NCBI GenBank assembly: GCA_007449985.2
Contig: VIIQ02000005.1
Coordinates: forward strand, 1,071,001-1,135,000
Direction of reading: 5' to 3'
DNA from: Desmodesmus armatus
Lineage: Eukaryota > Chlorophyta > Chlorophyceae > Sphaeropleales > Scenedesmaceae
Length of the DNA stretch: 64,000 bases
Shown here: positions 12,250 to 24,744 of the stretch, piece by piece
How positions within the stretch are numbered: the first letter of the stretch is position 1
How the letters are laid out: each line of letters begins with the position of its first letter
The notes under the pieces: model-generated
Databases searched by the model: none
Told to the model about the DNA's origin: nothing
Seen by the model: the letters and a program-made list of their open reading frames with translations, nothing else
Program-made: the position numbers and the translations under genes

Positions 12250-14539
12250 CTACGTGACGGTCAGCAGGCATGACTCGTTGCCCTCAGCATCACGCTCGGT
12301 TGGCCAGTCAGCTGCCAGCCGCCACTCGTTGTCCACCAGGAACTTCACGCGGTACTTCCCAGGCCGCAGCAGCAGGGTGCCCTCAAACCTGCGCACACCA
12401 CACACATGCCGGCACGTCAGCACAGCTGCACACCTCTGCTCACTTTGCTTTCCAAGTCAGACGAACAACCATGCGGCCATGCAAATGCGATGTGTAGCAA
12501 AAGGATGCCCGTGCAGCACTGTAGCAGGCTGCCAACACCAGCCCAAAACACCCTCAATGCCTACCATGGCCAAGCACATGCTGCATGGATACTGCTGCTC
12601 ACCTGCTGTACACACTGTCCGATGCGACATCCTCTGCACTGAGCTCGTGGCCGCGCGTCCAGTCGTCAAAGTCTCCCATCACCTTGACCTCACTAGCCAC
12701 ACCAATCCACTCAACCGGGACCTTGCGCACCACACGCTTGCCAAACTCAGCACGCTGCTCCAGGACAGCCTGCACAGAGAAAGGCAGCAGCACAAAAGCC
12801 CCGCTCTTTAGCACAGGCACGTTGTTTGTGTGGGGTGCTGCCAAACTGGCATGCGGAAATGAGCACCAACAGCGGTCAACATGCCTAGCACAACACTGCT
12901 ATGTACATTGTGCTGTACTGCTATAGTGCAGAACCGCCACGGGGCCATCTACGCTGTGTGGTGGTGCATGCTAAGGGCATGCCGGAACACCAATGCCAAC
13001 TGGCCACGCATCGACCAACCACATATGCCAAGTGCAACACATGCATACACAGCTGCCAAACCCACCTGCTCCAGTGTGCTGAGCCTCTCCTGCAGCTTGC
13101 CAATCTTATCCAAAGCATCCTGCGGGTCAACCCCAAACTGAACAGCAGCTGCTGTCCCCTGCGCCAGCCTGCTTGTGGTGCCAAACTCCATCGCGATCTG
13201 CGTGCACACATGCAGGCAACAGGCAAGCCAGAAGGCAACCACATATGGTCAGAAACCAGCCAGCAAAGAGCAAGGCAAAGGGCATCTGGTGACGATACCT
13301 CAGTGAGTAACATCACATGCCTTGTCACGACTGCTGTAGTGCACTCTGTGACAGCATCCATGAAGAGTGTCAGCAAACAGGCAGAGCAAACCCTCTAACA
13401 GGCAAGGTCACAACAGGCAAGGTCAACCAGACCACGCCGTGCACTTGCATCTCATGCCTTCTGGAAAGGCAAACCCTGGGCCTGCTCGCCTACCTGCTTC
13501 ATGAGTTCAAATGCAGCGATGAGGTCCTCATTACACTGATTGATCTGGCCCTCCAGCACACCCACAAGCGAATTGGCATCGCTCAGTTTCTGGCTCTGCT
13601 TGTTGTGGGCCGCCACCAGCTGATCGTACATGCGGATGTCTATCGTCTTGGGCGCATTGGCGTAGTAGGGGTTGCTGCCGGGCATCTTTGTCAGCGCCTG
13701 CCGCGAGACCTGCTGCACCTGCTGCAGCGCCTGCATCTTTTCACTGGCCGACAGGCCCTGCAGGTTGTCTGGGGAGGGCACCACTGCTGCTGCGCTGACT
13801 GGCCTGCTGCTGCTGCTGTCCTGCTCTGACACACCATTGCTGTATGAGGTGCCAACCTCTGCCACCTGAGTGCTGGCAGTGACTGATGCCGCTGCTACGC
13901 TGACGCCATTGTACGGCCTGCTGCTGGCAAAGGGTGCAGCCGGCGAGGGGCTGGGCCCGGCTGTGGCTGCAGAGATGGCTGCAGCAGCAGGGTGCGGCTG
14001 GTTGGGACCAGGCCTTGTGACTGGTGGGACTGGCGGCACTGCTGGTTGACGTGCTGCAGGGCGGGCGGCGGCAGGTACTGTGCCGAGGCCCGCCCTGCCG
14101 CTGCTGCTGGCTGCTGCAGCTGCAGCGCCAGCAGCTGCTGCGTCTGCAGCGCCACGCTGTGCCCTGAGCGCCGCCTGCATGCTGGGTAGCCGGGCAGCTA
14201 GCTCTGCACCTGTGAAGTTGAGAGACTCCTGGATGTAGGTCTGGCGTGTCGCTGACACAGCATCTGCAGACGACTCAGCTGCAGATACCTGTGGTGCAAC
14301 AGCAGTGCAGGCCTCAGAGGAGTCTTCTGGAGACTGTACACCGGTGGGGATGCCTGCAAGCTGCAATTACGGTGGTGGTACTGCTTTTCAATGTAAATGT
14401 CCTCTTGTATACCCACCTTGGTGGCCACAGCCCGCCTGCTGGTGCTCACAATGCCTCTGCTGCTGGTGGGGTGCTGACACAGCGGACGTGAACGCGCGGT
14501 CTCACTGCAGGCTGGCAACCCTTTCATGGGATGCAACAT
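12250..14539 (-). CDS. PTST: PTST-like protein: plastid, coiled coil plus C-terminal CBM48
   Basis: Exons on the minus strand: 14539-14417, 14360-13494, 13197-13066, 12769-12603, 12388-12250, with all phases consistent (475 aa). Exon 1 is a Ser/Arg-rich plastid transit peptide (MLHPMKGLPACSETARSRPL). Exon 2 starts with an Ala/Pro/Ser-rich low-complexity linker and ends in a helical Gln-rich segment. Exon 3 is a predicted coiled coil (DALDKIGKLQERLSTLEQ). The last two exons form an AMPK-type glycogen/starch-binding CBM48: VEWIGVASEVKVMGDFDDW, then LLLRPGKYRVKFLVDNEWRL. This order matches PROTEIN TARGETING TO STARCH, which brings granule-bound starch synthase to the granule through the coiled coil. 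Other CBM48 scaffolds (PTST2/3-like) remain possible. The acceptor at 14,361-14,363 is GCAG. Confidence 0.85.
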
Positions 14540-15033
14540 TGCTCTTATTCCTGATAAAGCGCTTGGATCGCCGAAAGGTGATGGTCCCCCCAGATAGAAC
14601 GCGTGATGGTTGGTGACTTGGTAAATGCAGTCGATTTATGGCACCGCCGCGGTGCGGACTGGAATGGAACAAACTCAACCCTGACTGTGAGCGTTTTGAC
14701 GACCGCTGAAGGGCTTCCGAGGCGTTAGCCCGCGAACTGAACGTCAGGGGCAGACGCAGAAGTGGGCACCACGGGAGCTGGCAGCGGCAGCAAACACAAT
14801 TAAGTTTTACGTACAAGTGATGTTGAGTTCAGGAAGTTCCCGGCCCGTGCCAGGATGGTTCAACAGATCTCGGTTTCAGCAAATGCAAGAAAGCAATAGA
14901 ATTGCTTGGCAGATGCAGATGGCTTTTACTTCGTGTCAGGTACACATACAAGTGCTCTTCCACCTCCTCACTGACCCCTACACTGACATTCCTCACACCC
15001 CCGCACCCCCCCCCCCTTTTTCCCCAAAAAGCC
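14540..15033. promoter_or_regulatory. Divergent promoter region, PTST-like / MAM33
   Basis: The 494 bp separate two divergent start codons. A C9-T5-CCCC-A5 tract sits immediately upstream of the MAM33 ATG. No TATA box is evident. Confidence 0.5.
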
Positions 15034-16382
15034 ATGCTGCTTGCTCAACACACGACTCCTTCCAGCTCCCATGCAGCTTTCCACACCCACCAACAGCTTG
15101 TCTTGAGGCCCCAGAGGCTCAGGCAATGCGTTAGGGCAGCAGCAGGCAGCAGCAGGAGCAGCAAACGCCCCTCACCGGTGGCTCAGGGCCTGATCACAGT
15201 GCTGAAGGACGAGCTGAAGGTAGAAAAGGAGCGATACAGGACCCCGGAAGCAGTCATGGATGGTCCACCCTCCGGGTTTGAGCTGCAGGACCGGCCAAAC
15301 TGCACTGTGCTGCTGCTGGCGCGGTCGTTTGGGGATGAAGACATCTTTGTTGAGGTGATGGGGAGGAAAGCGGGGGGCAACAACAGAGTGAACGAGGCAG
15401 GCATAATGTCAGTTTTTGTCCAGGCTGGTGGCTCGTAGGGCTGCACCACACGACCCCCCCCCCCCAGCCACCTCAAGCGGGGGCAGAGACTTTTTGCAGG
15501 GAGTGTCAATGTGGTGGTGGCGGATAACGGGTCATGCAGTACTCTCCTAGCTGCGCTGGCTGGGACTCAGTTGAGCCACATTAGGGCCACGTGCTGCTGA
15601 ATGCAGTGCACAAGTCAGCACCCTCCGGTCTGCCTCGATGTTGTTACTGCCAATGTCTATGCCAGCAGCAGGTGCATGGACACAGCAGAGTCAGGCCAGG
15701 TGCAATTGCGTCCACCTGAGGTGTTCCCCTTGCAGTGTGATACCTCAAGCCATGCCAGAAATCATGCAGCTCTCTGGTTGCCATGAGCTGCTGCAACCCT
15801 CTACACCTGGCTCCTGCGCCATCACACCACCAGCACCCACACACTTCACTCGCTGAGACACCCCCACAATGCCACCACCGCACTCATCACCCCTGACCCC
15901 CCCCCTGCCGCCCTACGCTTTGTGCAACCAATACATCTGATCCCTTGTAGGTGGACATCAACAGCCAGGAGGACAGCGGGTCTGACCCCGATGAGCTGGA
16001 GGAGCCGGGTGAGGAGGACGCACTGCCGCCTGTAGTGTTCAGTGTGAACATCACCAAGGAAGACAAGATGATGACCTTCAGCTGTGAGGCTGACGGCAGC
16101 GGCATCGTCATACGCAACGTCAGCCTGACAGATGCAGAGGACCTAGAGGAGGATGAGGATGAGGAGGGCATGGGCTACCCGCCCTATACAGGCCCTGAGT
16201 TTGAAGAGCTAGATGACACCCTGCAGCAGGCGTTTGCTGACTACCTTGAAGAGCGGGGCATTACTGCAGACTTTGGGCTGTACCTTATGGAGCTGCTGCA
16301 TGACAAGTTAGAGGTGGAGTACATGAATTGGCTGCAGCGCGCGCGCGACTTTGTCAGCAGCCGACCCAGCCTGGCAGGTTGA
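15034..16382 (+). CDS. MAM33: MAM33/p32 (mitochondrial glycoprotein) family protein
   Basis: Two exons, 15034-15354 and 15951-16382, join in phase 0 (250 aa). The N-terminus (MLLAQHTTPSSSHAAFHTHQ, then Arg-rich RPQRLRQCVRAAA) looks like an organelle targeting peptide. The mature part starts with a helix (LITVLKDELKVEKERYR). It continues with beta strands (FELQDRPNCTVLLLARSFGD), an acidic loop, a strand pair (VVFSVNITKEDKMMTFSCEA), a second acidic run (EDLEEDEDEEG) and the terminal helices ELDDTLQQAFADYLEERGI and MELLHDKLEVEYMNWLQRAR. This is the MAM33/gC1qR/p32 fold, an acidic trimeric matrix protein linked to mitochondrial translation and ribosome biogenesis. The exact role in algae is not known. 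A long intron (596 bp) separates the exons. The organelle is inferred. Confidence 0.9.
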
Positions 16383-16992
16383 GGTGCAGCGAGGTGGTTG
16401 ACTGCATGGCAGCTGCTGCGCAGTCTGGAAGCAGCAGCTGTCATGTTTGCGTTGGATGGGATACATGGTGACAATTGGGTGTTGCAACCACACTGCAATA
16501 TCGTGTGTGCTTTTGTACATGACAGCTGTGCCAGCGAGCAGATGCTAATGCAAGTGGTTGATTATGCTGATCTGTGGCCGCCCTCAGTGGCCCACATGGT
16601 GACACGTCTGGTAAAATTGCAGTCACTGCAGTCACTGTTTTGTGGATACTGTTGTCCTGACTTGACTTTGCTTGTGAATCAGCAAAGCTGGGGGCCGATT
16701 GTGGACAGCACCAGGACTGGCGGAGACAGAGTTTTGTCCTGTCCAACAGGCAGTGGTGACTGAGCTGCTTGCCGGCGTGCGGGGCTTGTCAGACAATCAT
16801 AGTGTATTCACCATGTACTGCTTACTCTTCCTCATGCGCTCCAGCCGCCTCAGGCACTTACACAAGACAGCCCTATGAAACAAACCGTGCTGAGCATGCG
16901 CACACAGAGATGGAGCAATATGAAGCATAACCCCATAGCTTGCAGTTGCTGACGGCTGCAGCGCATTGCAAACCCATGCATGGCATGCGCAG
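16383..16992. other. Convergent 3' region between MAM33 and kinase A
   Basis: These 610 bp hold both 3' UTRs. A short direct repeat (cagtcactgcagtcactg) occurs near 16,620. Nothing else is recognisable. Confidence 0.45.
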
Positions 16993-19900
16993 CTACTCCT
17001 CCTGGCTGTCTGCCACCAACTGCACAGCCGACAGCAGCCTGTGGCTCCGCCTGAGCTGCTTCACACCGCAGGCGCCCGCCACGGCTCCATCTGCTGGGCT
17101 GGCCTTGCCAGGCAGCTGCAGCAGCTCACTGCCCAGACCCGCAGCATCCAGCACATCACTGATGCTGCTTGCCTGCGCGATGGATGAGGGCTTCTCATCG
17201 TCGCTGAGCTCTCCAATTGGCCAGATGACACTCTTGATGCGCTTGTGGGTGTGTAGCTGCTGCGCGTCCATCTGCGAGTCTGTTGAGGCGCGCTTGCGGG
17301 GATAGCCATCTGCCGGGCCCGGTACCCCTTGCATGCTGCTGGGTGAGGGCAGGATCTTGGACGCTGATGCGTCAATCTGGGATATGGCGTACTGCAAACC
17401 AGGAGGGCAGCAAGGCAAGCAGGGACATTGTCAGAACGCAGCCACTGCTGGCTGTGATCCCATTGCTCGCCAGGTCCTCTGGACAGTGCCGTGCATGCCT
17501 GAGTGTGGAGCTGGCTTGTGAAGAGTTGTCCAGGCGCTGCATGTACATTTATCACCAGCACACTAGTGTTGGCCGCGGTCGCTATGGCCGCCATCGTGAC
17601 ACACTGTGCTGAGGACTTAGATCATATGATACATGTATGCGAGCCTGGAAGGCACATGTGCTCACCAGTGCATAATCCTTGCGGCTATATACCTCTCCTG
17701 TGCTTGGCCAGTCTGCAAGCTGCCGCCGGATGGGTGGCCTGGGGGGCTCCAGTCCTGTTGCACCACTGTCCAGCTGCATCTCCAGCCACTCGTAGTCAGG
17801 GACATCCAGTGGGCCAAGGCTGGTGATGTAATCAAAGTATCCCATGAGGTACTCCGGCACCTCCCCCTGCACGCAAACATGTACAGGCAACACAGTTTGC
17901 ATGTGAGCATGATGCAGAGTCACTTTACAAGCAGCTGGCAAGCCCTACATCATTACACGCTTCATCACTACCATACACATCAGCCAGGGCCCTGCAGACA
18001 GGTGCCACACATGGCTGTGAGCGACATGCTGCATGATGTAGAGCAGCTGGCAAACTCCACGATGTCGGCCTACCGTAGGTCACCGGGTGACCAATGCTGG
18101 CCAGGAGGTCCCTGCTTTTGCTGCTGTACATGCATCCTGCGGCATGCCATGAGCACGTCTTACCCGCTTGCAAGCAGCCCTCCATGCATGCTCCTTCTTC
18201 TTGCTCATGCGCTCCAGCTGCCTCATGCTCCACCCGTCCTTGGCCTCCTCGTTGGTGGTGAGGTCACGGTTCCAAGGCAGGCGCAGGGTGGGGTGCTCCA
18301 TCTCAAACAGGCAGTAGACCAGGCACTCGAGGTCGTCCCGGGGCGTCTGAGGGTAGCTCATGAGCGCGGAGAGGGAGGCATAGTTGGGAGTCCTGTGATG
18401 AGAGGCCAAAGACATACACACAAGCTTGTGCTGTGATAGCAGACTTTCCAGTCAAGTATGGCGTGTGCTTTCACTAAGCCTGGACTATTGCAAGGAGGCC
18501 GGTATCTGTGCCAGCTGTCACACGGGTCACAACAGCAGCTGCAGTGCACGCTCAAAGCATACTGTCCCAGGATGTCACTCACCCCCAGAAGCTGGCACAG
18601 CGCTTGCTGTAGTCATAGCGGAAGCTGTAGTACCCTGCGCCAAACAGACACATAACAGCCACTTGCGACGGTGCTTGCCGTAGCCCTGAGAAGCATGCAC
18701 GGCATGCTGACAATGAACGGCAGTGCCAAGTGTCTGCTCTGTCCAACGCTGCCTTGCTGCAGTGACAGTGGGTGCTCACCGTAGGCAAGGCGCGCAAACC
18801 CGAAGTCGATGACCTTGATGGTGGTGTTGGATCCAGACGCATCCAGGCAGAAATTCTCTGTCTTGACATCTCTGTGGATGTAGCCACGCCTGTGTACATC
18901 TGCCAGTGCCTGCACACACACGCATACAGCATCAAACATTGTCAAGTCCAGCGCTGTGAAGTGAACAGGCATGTTGCTTGCAGGGTTGTAGCACCAAGGC
19001 ATCCTGCCCAGCGCACAGCATGGCCGGCCCGTGGGTGGGCATGCAAGCATGTCTCGCATGTATCGCATGTATCGCACAGACGCAAACAAAACCCGGTCCT
19101 GCCGTGCTGTACCACCGTTGCTTGCCTTGAGCATGCCCTTGCCAGTCTGGACTATCCATGCGGTGGAGGGCTCCCGTGCTGAGGTTGTGTTGTCAGGCTG
19201 GCTGCCACAGTCAGTATCGTCATCATCAACATCAGAGTCTGTGCCTGCAGTGGCCTCCTGGTACTGGCGCATGGCGTTGACAGCGGTCCAGCACGTCACT
19301 CCCAGCAGTTCCATGGCCAGGTAGGACACTGTGAAAACAGGCCTGTCATCGTTGTCCATGTCAGGTGCAAACCTCTGGATGCCTGCAGGACATTGGCGCA
19401 GCACAGAACAAAAGAGACCCGCCAGGTCTCGTGAATGACAAGCAAGACAACTGCCGCCAAAAAGCAGAGTGTGCAGCATGCGACTGAGGTGCGGCTGTGC
19501 ATCAGCAGTGCCTGTCATGTGCACATCAAAGCTGCAGGCAAGGTCCCCACAGCCCGAGCAGACATCATGACTCAGCAGCGCATGTCTGTCTATGTGTTGC
19601 ATGCACCACACCTGCCGACAGGATGTCTGGGAAGCCTGCGCCTGGTGGCATTTCCGCCGTCAGCAGGTGCTGGTAGGCGTTCCACTCAACCTGAGTTGGC
19701 GAGCAGCAATCAGCACATCAACAGGTCAGTTGGCGTTTTTTTCTGCCACAGAGTCAAGGAGGAAAGCAAGGTAATCCATCTGCAGCACAGTTATCACCAC
19801 AGTGTTTGCTGCTTCTTCAGGCTGTCGGCCCTTAGAGGGTGCAAACCTGCCCACCTGCAGGAAGTCATCATAGCGGTAGTGCGCGTTGGAGTCGTGCGTG

Positions 19901-20600
19901 TGGCGGGCCTTGGCAACCTTCACAGCAACCTGCAGGCAGAATGCACAGCATGCAAGGGATGCATCATCAGTATGCATACCATGTGGTCAGACAAGAGCCG
20001 CGCGCTTACTACACCTGTGGTGCGCAGCACACATTGTGGTGCGCACAAAACTGGCACACACCACACAGCCTGGCAGGGGGCACTTGTCCTGCAGGACACC
20101 ACTCTTAGGGCACCAACACCAGCACAGCCCCAAGGGGAAAGTAGGTCAAGCACTTCAAGCAGCCAGCGCTCCCTCACCTCAACATCACCGTTGTGTGTGT
20201 CCAGGGCCTTGTAGGTGATGCCAAAGGAGCCTCCACCGATGATGCACTTCATGAGGAACCTGTCAGCAACGACAAAGTCTGACAGCTGCGCCTCAATGGG
20301 GCTGTTGGCGTCAAACGGGCATCCTGCATACTGCGCCCAGGCCTGCTGCTGCTGTGGCGTGGGGGCCTGCTGTGGGTTGCTCATCTCTGCAAGCTCCATG
20401 AGGTCCAGGGATGGTGTGCAGGAATGGGAAGGTGGGTCGTCATCCTCCATGTCAAACTCGTGGGCTGGGGGGCTGTCACATGGCAGCAGGTCTGCAACGT
20501 CGTCTTCCAGTGCAGGATGGCTGACGTAGCAGTCCGTGATGTCCTGCACCTGTTCCAGCTCCAGCTGTGTCGATGGCACTGCTGCTGAGTCCTGGCTCAT
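16993..20600 (-). CDS. CK1/VRK-like protein kinase A
   Basis: Nine exons on the minus strand: 20600-20178, 19929-19855, 19690-19612, 19382-19126, 18909-18780, 18634-18583, 18392-18164, 17866-17666, 17391-16993 (614 aa, phases consistent). The N-terminal about 100 residues are acidic and Gln-rich. The kinase domain has the Gly loop IGGGSFGITYKA, catalytic Lys in VAVKVAKA, hinge YLAMELLG, HRDVKTENFCL, IDFGFA and GTPNYAS; the last is the CK1/VRK signature in place of APE. An acidic insert (DSDVDDDDTD) follows the hinge. The tail ends in basic KRAS and HKRIK patches, possibly nuclear. All catalytic residues are present, so it should be active; substrates are unknown. The intron after 19,126 begins with GC instead of GT (AAG|GCAAGC) and phase supports it. 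The gene is divergent from its paralogue, kinase B. Confidence 0.9.
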
Positions 20601-21411
20601 GGCTGCAGTCCTGGCTCAGCACAGCTGCAAGCAAACCCTGAGGACGAGGTGGGTCGGCACAGGAAGCCTGCATGCATGATACGCATGCAGCAGAGGCATC
20701 CAATCAGGCAGAGCGTGCCCATTGGTAGAGCAGCACAGCTGGTGTGTTGGTGCAGAGGTGTTGCTGCACTTGTGGGCCAGGCACAGATGCTGTCAGTGGG
20801 CTGTGCTGGTGCCTGCTGGAGCTGTTGGGAGAGCCGTACCCACTGAAAAGTGTGCTGTTCAGTGCTTTCTGTATCTTTCCTGATCGAATGTGGTGCAAGC
20901 ACTGCAGCTTGTTGTATTGCACGACACAAGGCCTTCAAATCTGCCAACAGCAACAGCACCTCTCACCTGCTGCAAGTCTGCTGATCAGGAACAACGTGAG
21001 ACAACAGTGCGACTTCAGTATGACTTGATGTAATTAATGGCTTGGTTTTAAAGGCTGAGCCAAGCACGCACGAGACGCAATGTACCAGCACTGTGCTGTT
21101 GCGGTTGACGAACTGCCTCGCAAAGTTCAAGGTGCAAGGAGCAAACCCAAGACGTCGGAATGGAAGGAAATCCAGCGACAACCTTGTGGGACAGAATCAG
21201 CTGCTCCTTTTCATGGCCAGGAAGTCCGACCGTCGCTTGGCGCCAAAACGATGTTTATGGTTTTGTCCCCGAGTTCTGGATTCTAGAGGTCTTCTGAAGT
21301 TGTCTTTACATTTTGAAGGATTGGGCCAAGCTCACATCTGCTCAACTCGATTGGCAGCCAACTGCGGCAGCGGTTGTGAGGGACCGTAACCGATTGCAGG
21401 CCAGGTGAAAC
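20601..21411. promoter_or_regulatory. Divergent promoter region between the two paralogous kinases
   Basis: The 811 bp lie between the start codons of kinases A and B. The segment 20,870-21,060 is relatively AT-rich. I see no defined element. Confidence 0.5.
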
Positions 21412-23923
21412 ATGCAGCAGCAGCAAATCTACGAGGACGCCAATGATGTTACACAGAGCAGGAAACTGGATGCGCTGAGGTGCCTGCCTGACTGTATCGC
21501 CCGCATGGTGGCAAAGCAGGAGCAGCTGTCAGGCAACAGCAGCAGCAGGACACAGACAAGCTTCAAGATCATGGAGGTCATGGATGGGGGTGGCTTTGCC
21601 ACTTTGCTGAAGGGAAAGCTGCAGTTTGGGTCCCCTGCTAAAAGGCAGCAGGTGAGGGCAGCTCGTGGCTGCGCTGTTGTGTGCTGGCCACCAGAGCACA
21701 CCTGCTGCTCTGCTAACCTGCAGGACAACCACCCTGGATGCATGTCGCCGCGCACCAGCAGCTGCACATGCACAATTGAGCTGCCATTCGGCGACGCGCT
21801 TGACTGCAGGTTGCCGCTGCCAAGATCGCTGTGGATATGGTGACTGATAATGAGGGGCAGTTGACAGAGCAGCAGCGGCGCACCTACCAGGCAAGCATGC
21901 GTCACGAGCACCAGATCTACGAGCGCCTGCGCACAACCCAGGGCAGCAGCCAAGGGATTCCTACAGTCTACTTTGCAGGTGTGAACGCCATGGAGTGTTG
22001 CCAAAACACGTTGTGTCACAGCCACACCCCCAGCATGGCCTGTTCTGCAGGAGAAGGGAGGACGTGTCTTGTGACTTGGAGCTGCTGCATTGTGCGCTTG
22101 GTCTAGCCTGCTGCAGGATCCTGCATGTTTAGGGGCTTTCCTGCATGCTAAAGTCACTGTTCTGCGCGCATGACAGGGGGCGTGAAGGAGGCCGGCGACC
22201 CCCAGCACCCCCACAAGCTGCACTTCCTGTCGTTCATGGTGATGGAGCTGCTGGGGCCTAGTGTGGGTCACCTCTCCCTGGAGCTGCAAAGCTACACCAA
22301 CAGCACCAAGCTGCTTGTCAACCATGGGCTTGGCATGCTCAAGGTCAGCACTTTGAGTACTCATAGTCAGCTGACCGGCATTTGGCCGGCTTTTTGTGCG
22401 TCAGGCTGGCAATGAGCTTTGTCCCTTTCTGCGAAATTGCAGCAGCCCTTGTTCTACATGTACGATGTTGTGCTGCAAGAAGCCCCAGCCTACCAGCAGT
22501 GCTGGCATGCGCCTGAATGTGCATGCATCCCTGTGCCCTGCAGGTGCTGAGGTTCATGCACAAGAACAACATCGTCCACAGGGATGTCAAGCCAGACAAC
22601 TTCTGCCTTCCCTACGGTGTTGACCCCCTCAACCCAGTGCTGGTGGACACTGTGTACATTGTGGACATGGGGATGGGTTACGAGTGCAAGCAGGGTGAGT
22701 GGTGTTGGTGGCTCTGAAGGTGTGCTGGATGCTATCAGTTTTGAAACCTGATCGGCATAGCTGGTCGGGGCAAGCATGCACAGTCAGCGCATGCATGCAC
22801 AGTCAGGGTGTGAGGAAATGTGCCGGTAGCAGTGGGCGCTGCAAGCCCAAGCGGCTTGGTGCGGCTCGGTACCTGCAGGATAAAAAGCCGTGTGTACTGC
22901 TGTGTGCTCTGCCCTTGCGTCGATGTACTTCCCTCTGTGCAGATATTGACTGGGACAGCAGGGACTGCCTCTACATGGGCACCGTCGACTACAGCTCTGT
23001 ACGCTCTCTGCAAGGCTACCACCCATGCGCCTGGGACGACTTGGAGGGCCTGGCTGTCACTCTGCTGGAGATGGCTACAGGTGGGGGGCAATGACAGCAT
23101 GGGCTGAAGACGCTGGATGCCCCTTGCTTGCATGCCACAGTGATGGGCTGGCCGTCCCCTGGCTTTGCAGTGCAAAATATGCTTGTCCTCTTTGTCCTGC
23201 AGGCAGTGTGCCATTCGACCTGGTGCAGGGCGATGACCCACTCACTGCAGAGCGTCTCTACCAGATGGCTGCCCAGAAGGAGAAGCAGTGGCAGAAGCTG
23301 CTGTCCAATGTAAGCATCAGCTCAGCGCACGGGGTGCGCATTGGGTATACCGGAGCAGCTTCATGCTTTGCAAGTCAGGAGATTCTAAAGCAAAATGAAC
23401 AGCAAGCAATCAGCCAACGTTGAGTGTCCCACATGCAGGCCTGCATGTGCTGACATGGCACGTCAGCAGGCCTACCGGCATGGCACCTCTGTCCAACTTC
23501 AGCAACCTTCCCCTTGCTCTCTTTGCCTGGCTGCAGCCCCAGACACCCTGCTTCATCAAGCAGTGGATGCGCCACCTGCGCAGTGTGCCACCCAACCAGC
23601 CCCCCACAGCAGCTGACTATGCAGTACTGCAGGACATCCTGAAGTCCGCGCTAGTGCCCTCCACTGCTGCAGCCTCGTCAGCCTGGAGTTCTGATGTGTC
23701 CATGCTGCAGCTGCAGCACTCCATGGCTCCAGCTGTAAGCAGCAGGAAGAGGCCAGCAGCAGCACCTTCAGCCACCAGCAACCTGGCCAGCTGCATGTCT
23801 ACCATCATGCAGTCCAAGCGCATCAAGTGCCTGCAGCAGGAAGATGACGACACCTCCAGCATGGCAACTGGCCTGCTTGGGTTCAGCCAGGGGCTCCTGT
23901 GCAGCCAAGCAGGAGAGGAGTAG
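21412..23923 (+). CDS. CK1/VRK-like protein kinase B (DFG changed to DMG)
   Basis: Seven exons: 21412-21651, 21810-21978, 22177-22343, 22544-22694, 22943-23080, 23203-23309, 23537-23923 (452 aa, all phases match). Kinase motifs: an atypical Gly loop (VMDGGGFATLLKGKL), catalytic Lys in VAAAKIAVDM, alpha-C Glu in HEHQIYERL, MELLGPSVGHL (typical of CK1/VRK), VHRDVKPDNFCL, then VDMGMG where DFG is expected, and GTVDYSS plus WDDLEGLAVTLLEM. The metal-binding Asp is kept and only Phe becomes Met, so activity is likely retained. The C-terminal tail is Ser/Ala-rich with RKRP and SKRIK basic clusters, echoing the KRIK of kinase A. The gene is head to head with kinase A, which suggests an inverted duplication. 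VRK versus CK1 assignment needs a tree. Confidence 0.88.
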
Positions 23924-24744
23924 CTGCTGCAGGTTTTATACGGCTGTGTGCAACCTACAGGCACTACCACTGGGAAGAATCAATATAGCTGCTGTGTGTC
24001 TGCGAGGGACAGATGTGGTGTCTTGTGCAGCTTGCTTTGTTTATGCACCTTGCAGTCACCGACTGTGTCACAGACTGGCCGCAGTCAATGAAGTGTCTGA
24101 GGCTGGCAGTCTCTTTTACGACTTTCCGCATGGAGTGATGCTCAATGTCACTGACTTTCACTGCATTGAACCCTGCCATGCAGCAGCTGGTCACATGCTG
24201 CATGGTGTGTTGTCATGCATGATGAGGCAAGGGTCCACTGAGCCCTGCTCCTTATCAACATCAATGTACCTTGTACTGAGTATTGGCTGTGTAACACGTG
24301 ACCCACACCAAGCGCACAAAGCGTTGAGACAGCCCCAAAAAGCAAGCACAGTGAACCATGCTGCTGCACTGCATGATAGTACCAACACCCAAGGCGCCCG
24401 TATGGACTGGCAGCCGTTGTTGGGTGTGACGATACCTGCAGCTCCGTTACCAGAGACTGTCAAGGCAGCAGCCCTGGGCCGAGCCAGCACCAGCGGTGCC
24501 CCCCTACTAATGCAAAACGTGCGACCGGCAGAAAGTGTGGCAAGCCACGTAAGCCAGCAACTACACCTGCCACCATGCAGCTTCTGCCGGTAGTGCTCAA
24601 CACAGTGTTCACCCTCATGACAATCATTGTCATGCATTGAATGCACACTAGCCACAGTGGTCCCCAAAACGAGAACACAGGGCACCAGCCAAACAGCGAC
24701 ACAACATACGCTATTGCCTCTGGCCCCACCCATACAATTCGGCA
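23924..24744. other. Convergent 3' region after kinase B
   Basis: These 821 bp lie between two convergent genes. Open frames exist on both strands (24,191-24,748 on minus) but show no domain or composition typical of the neighbouring genes. I see no RNA gene. Confidence 0.45.

Noticed and set aside
12209..12811. Plus-strand frame of 200 residues
   Set aside because: It overlaps the CBM48 exons on the minus strand, which have clear domain similarity; this frame has none.
21429..22364. Minus-strand frame of 311 residues
   Set aside because: It is antisense to kinase B exons 1-3, with low-complexity His/Gln/Leu content and no family match.
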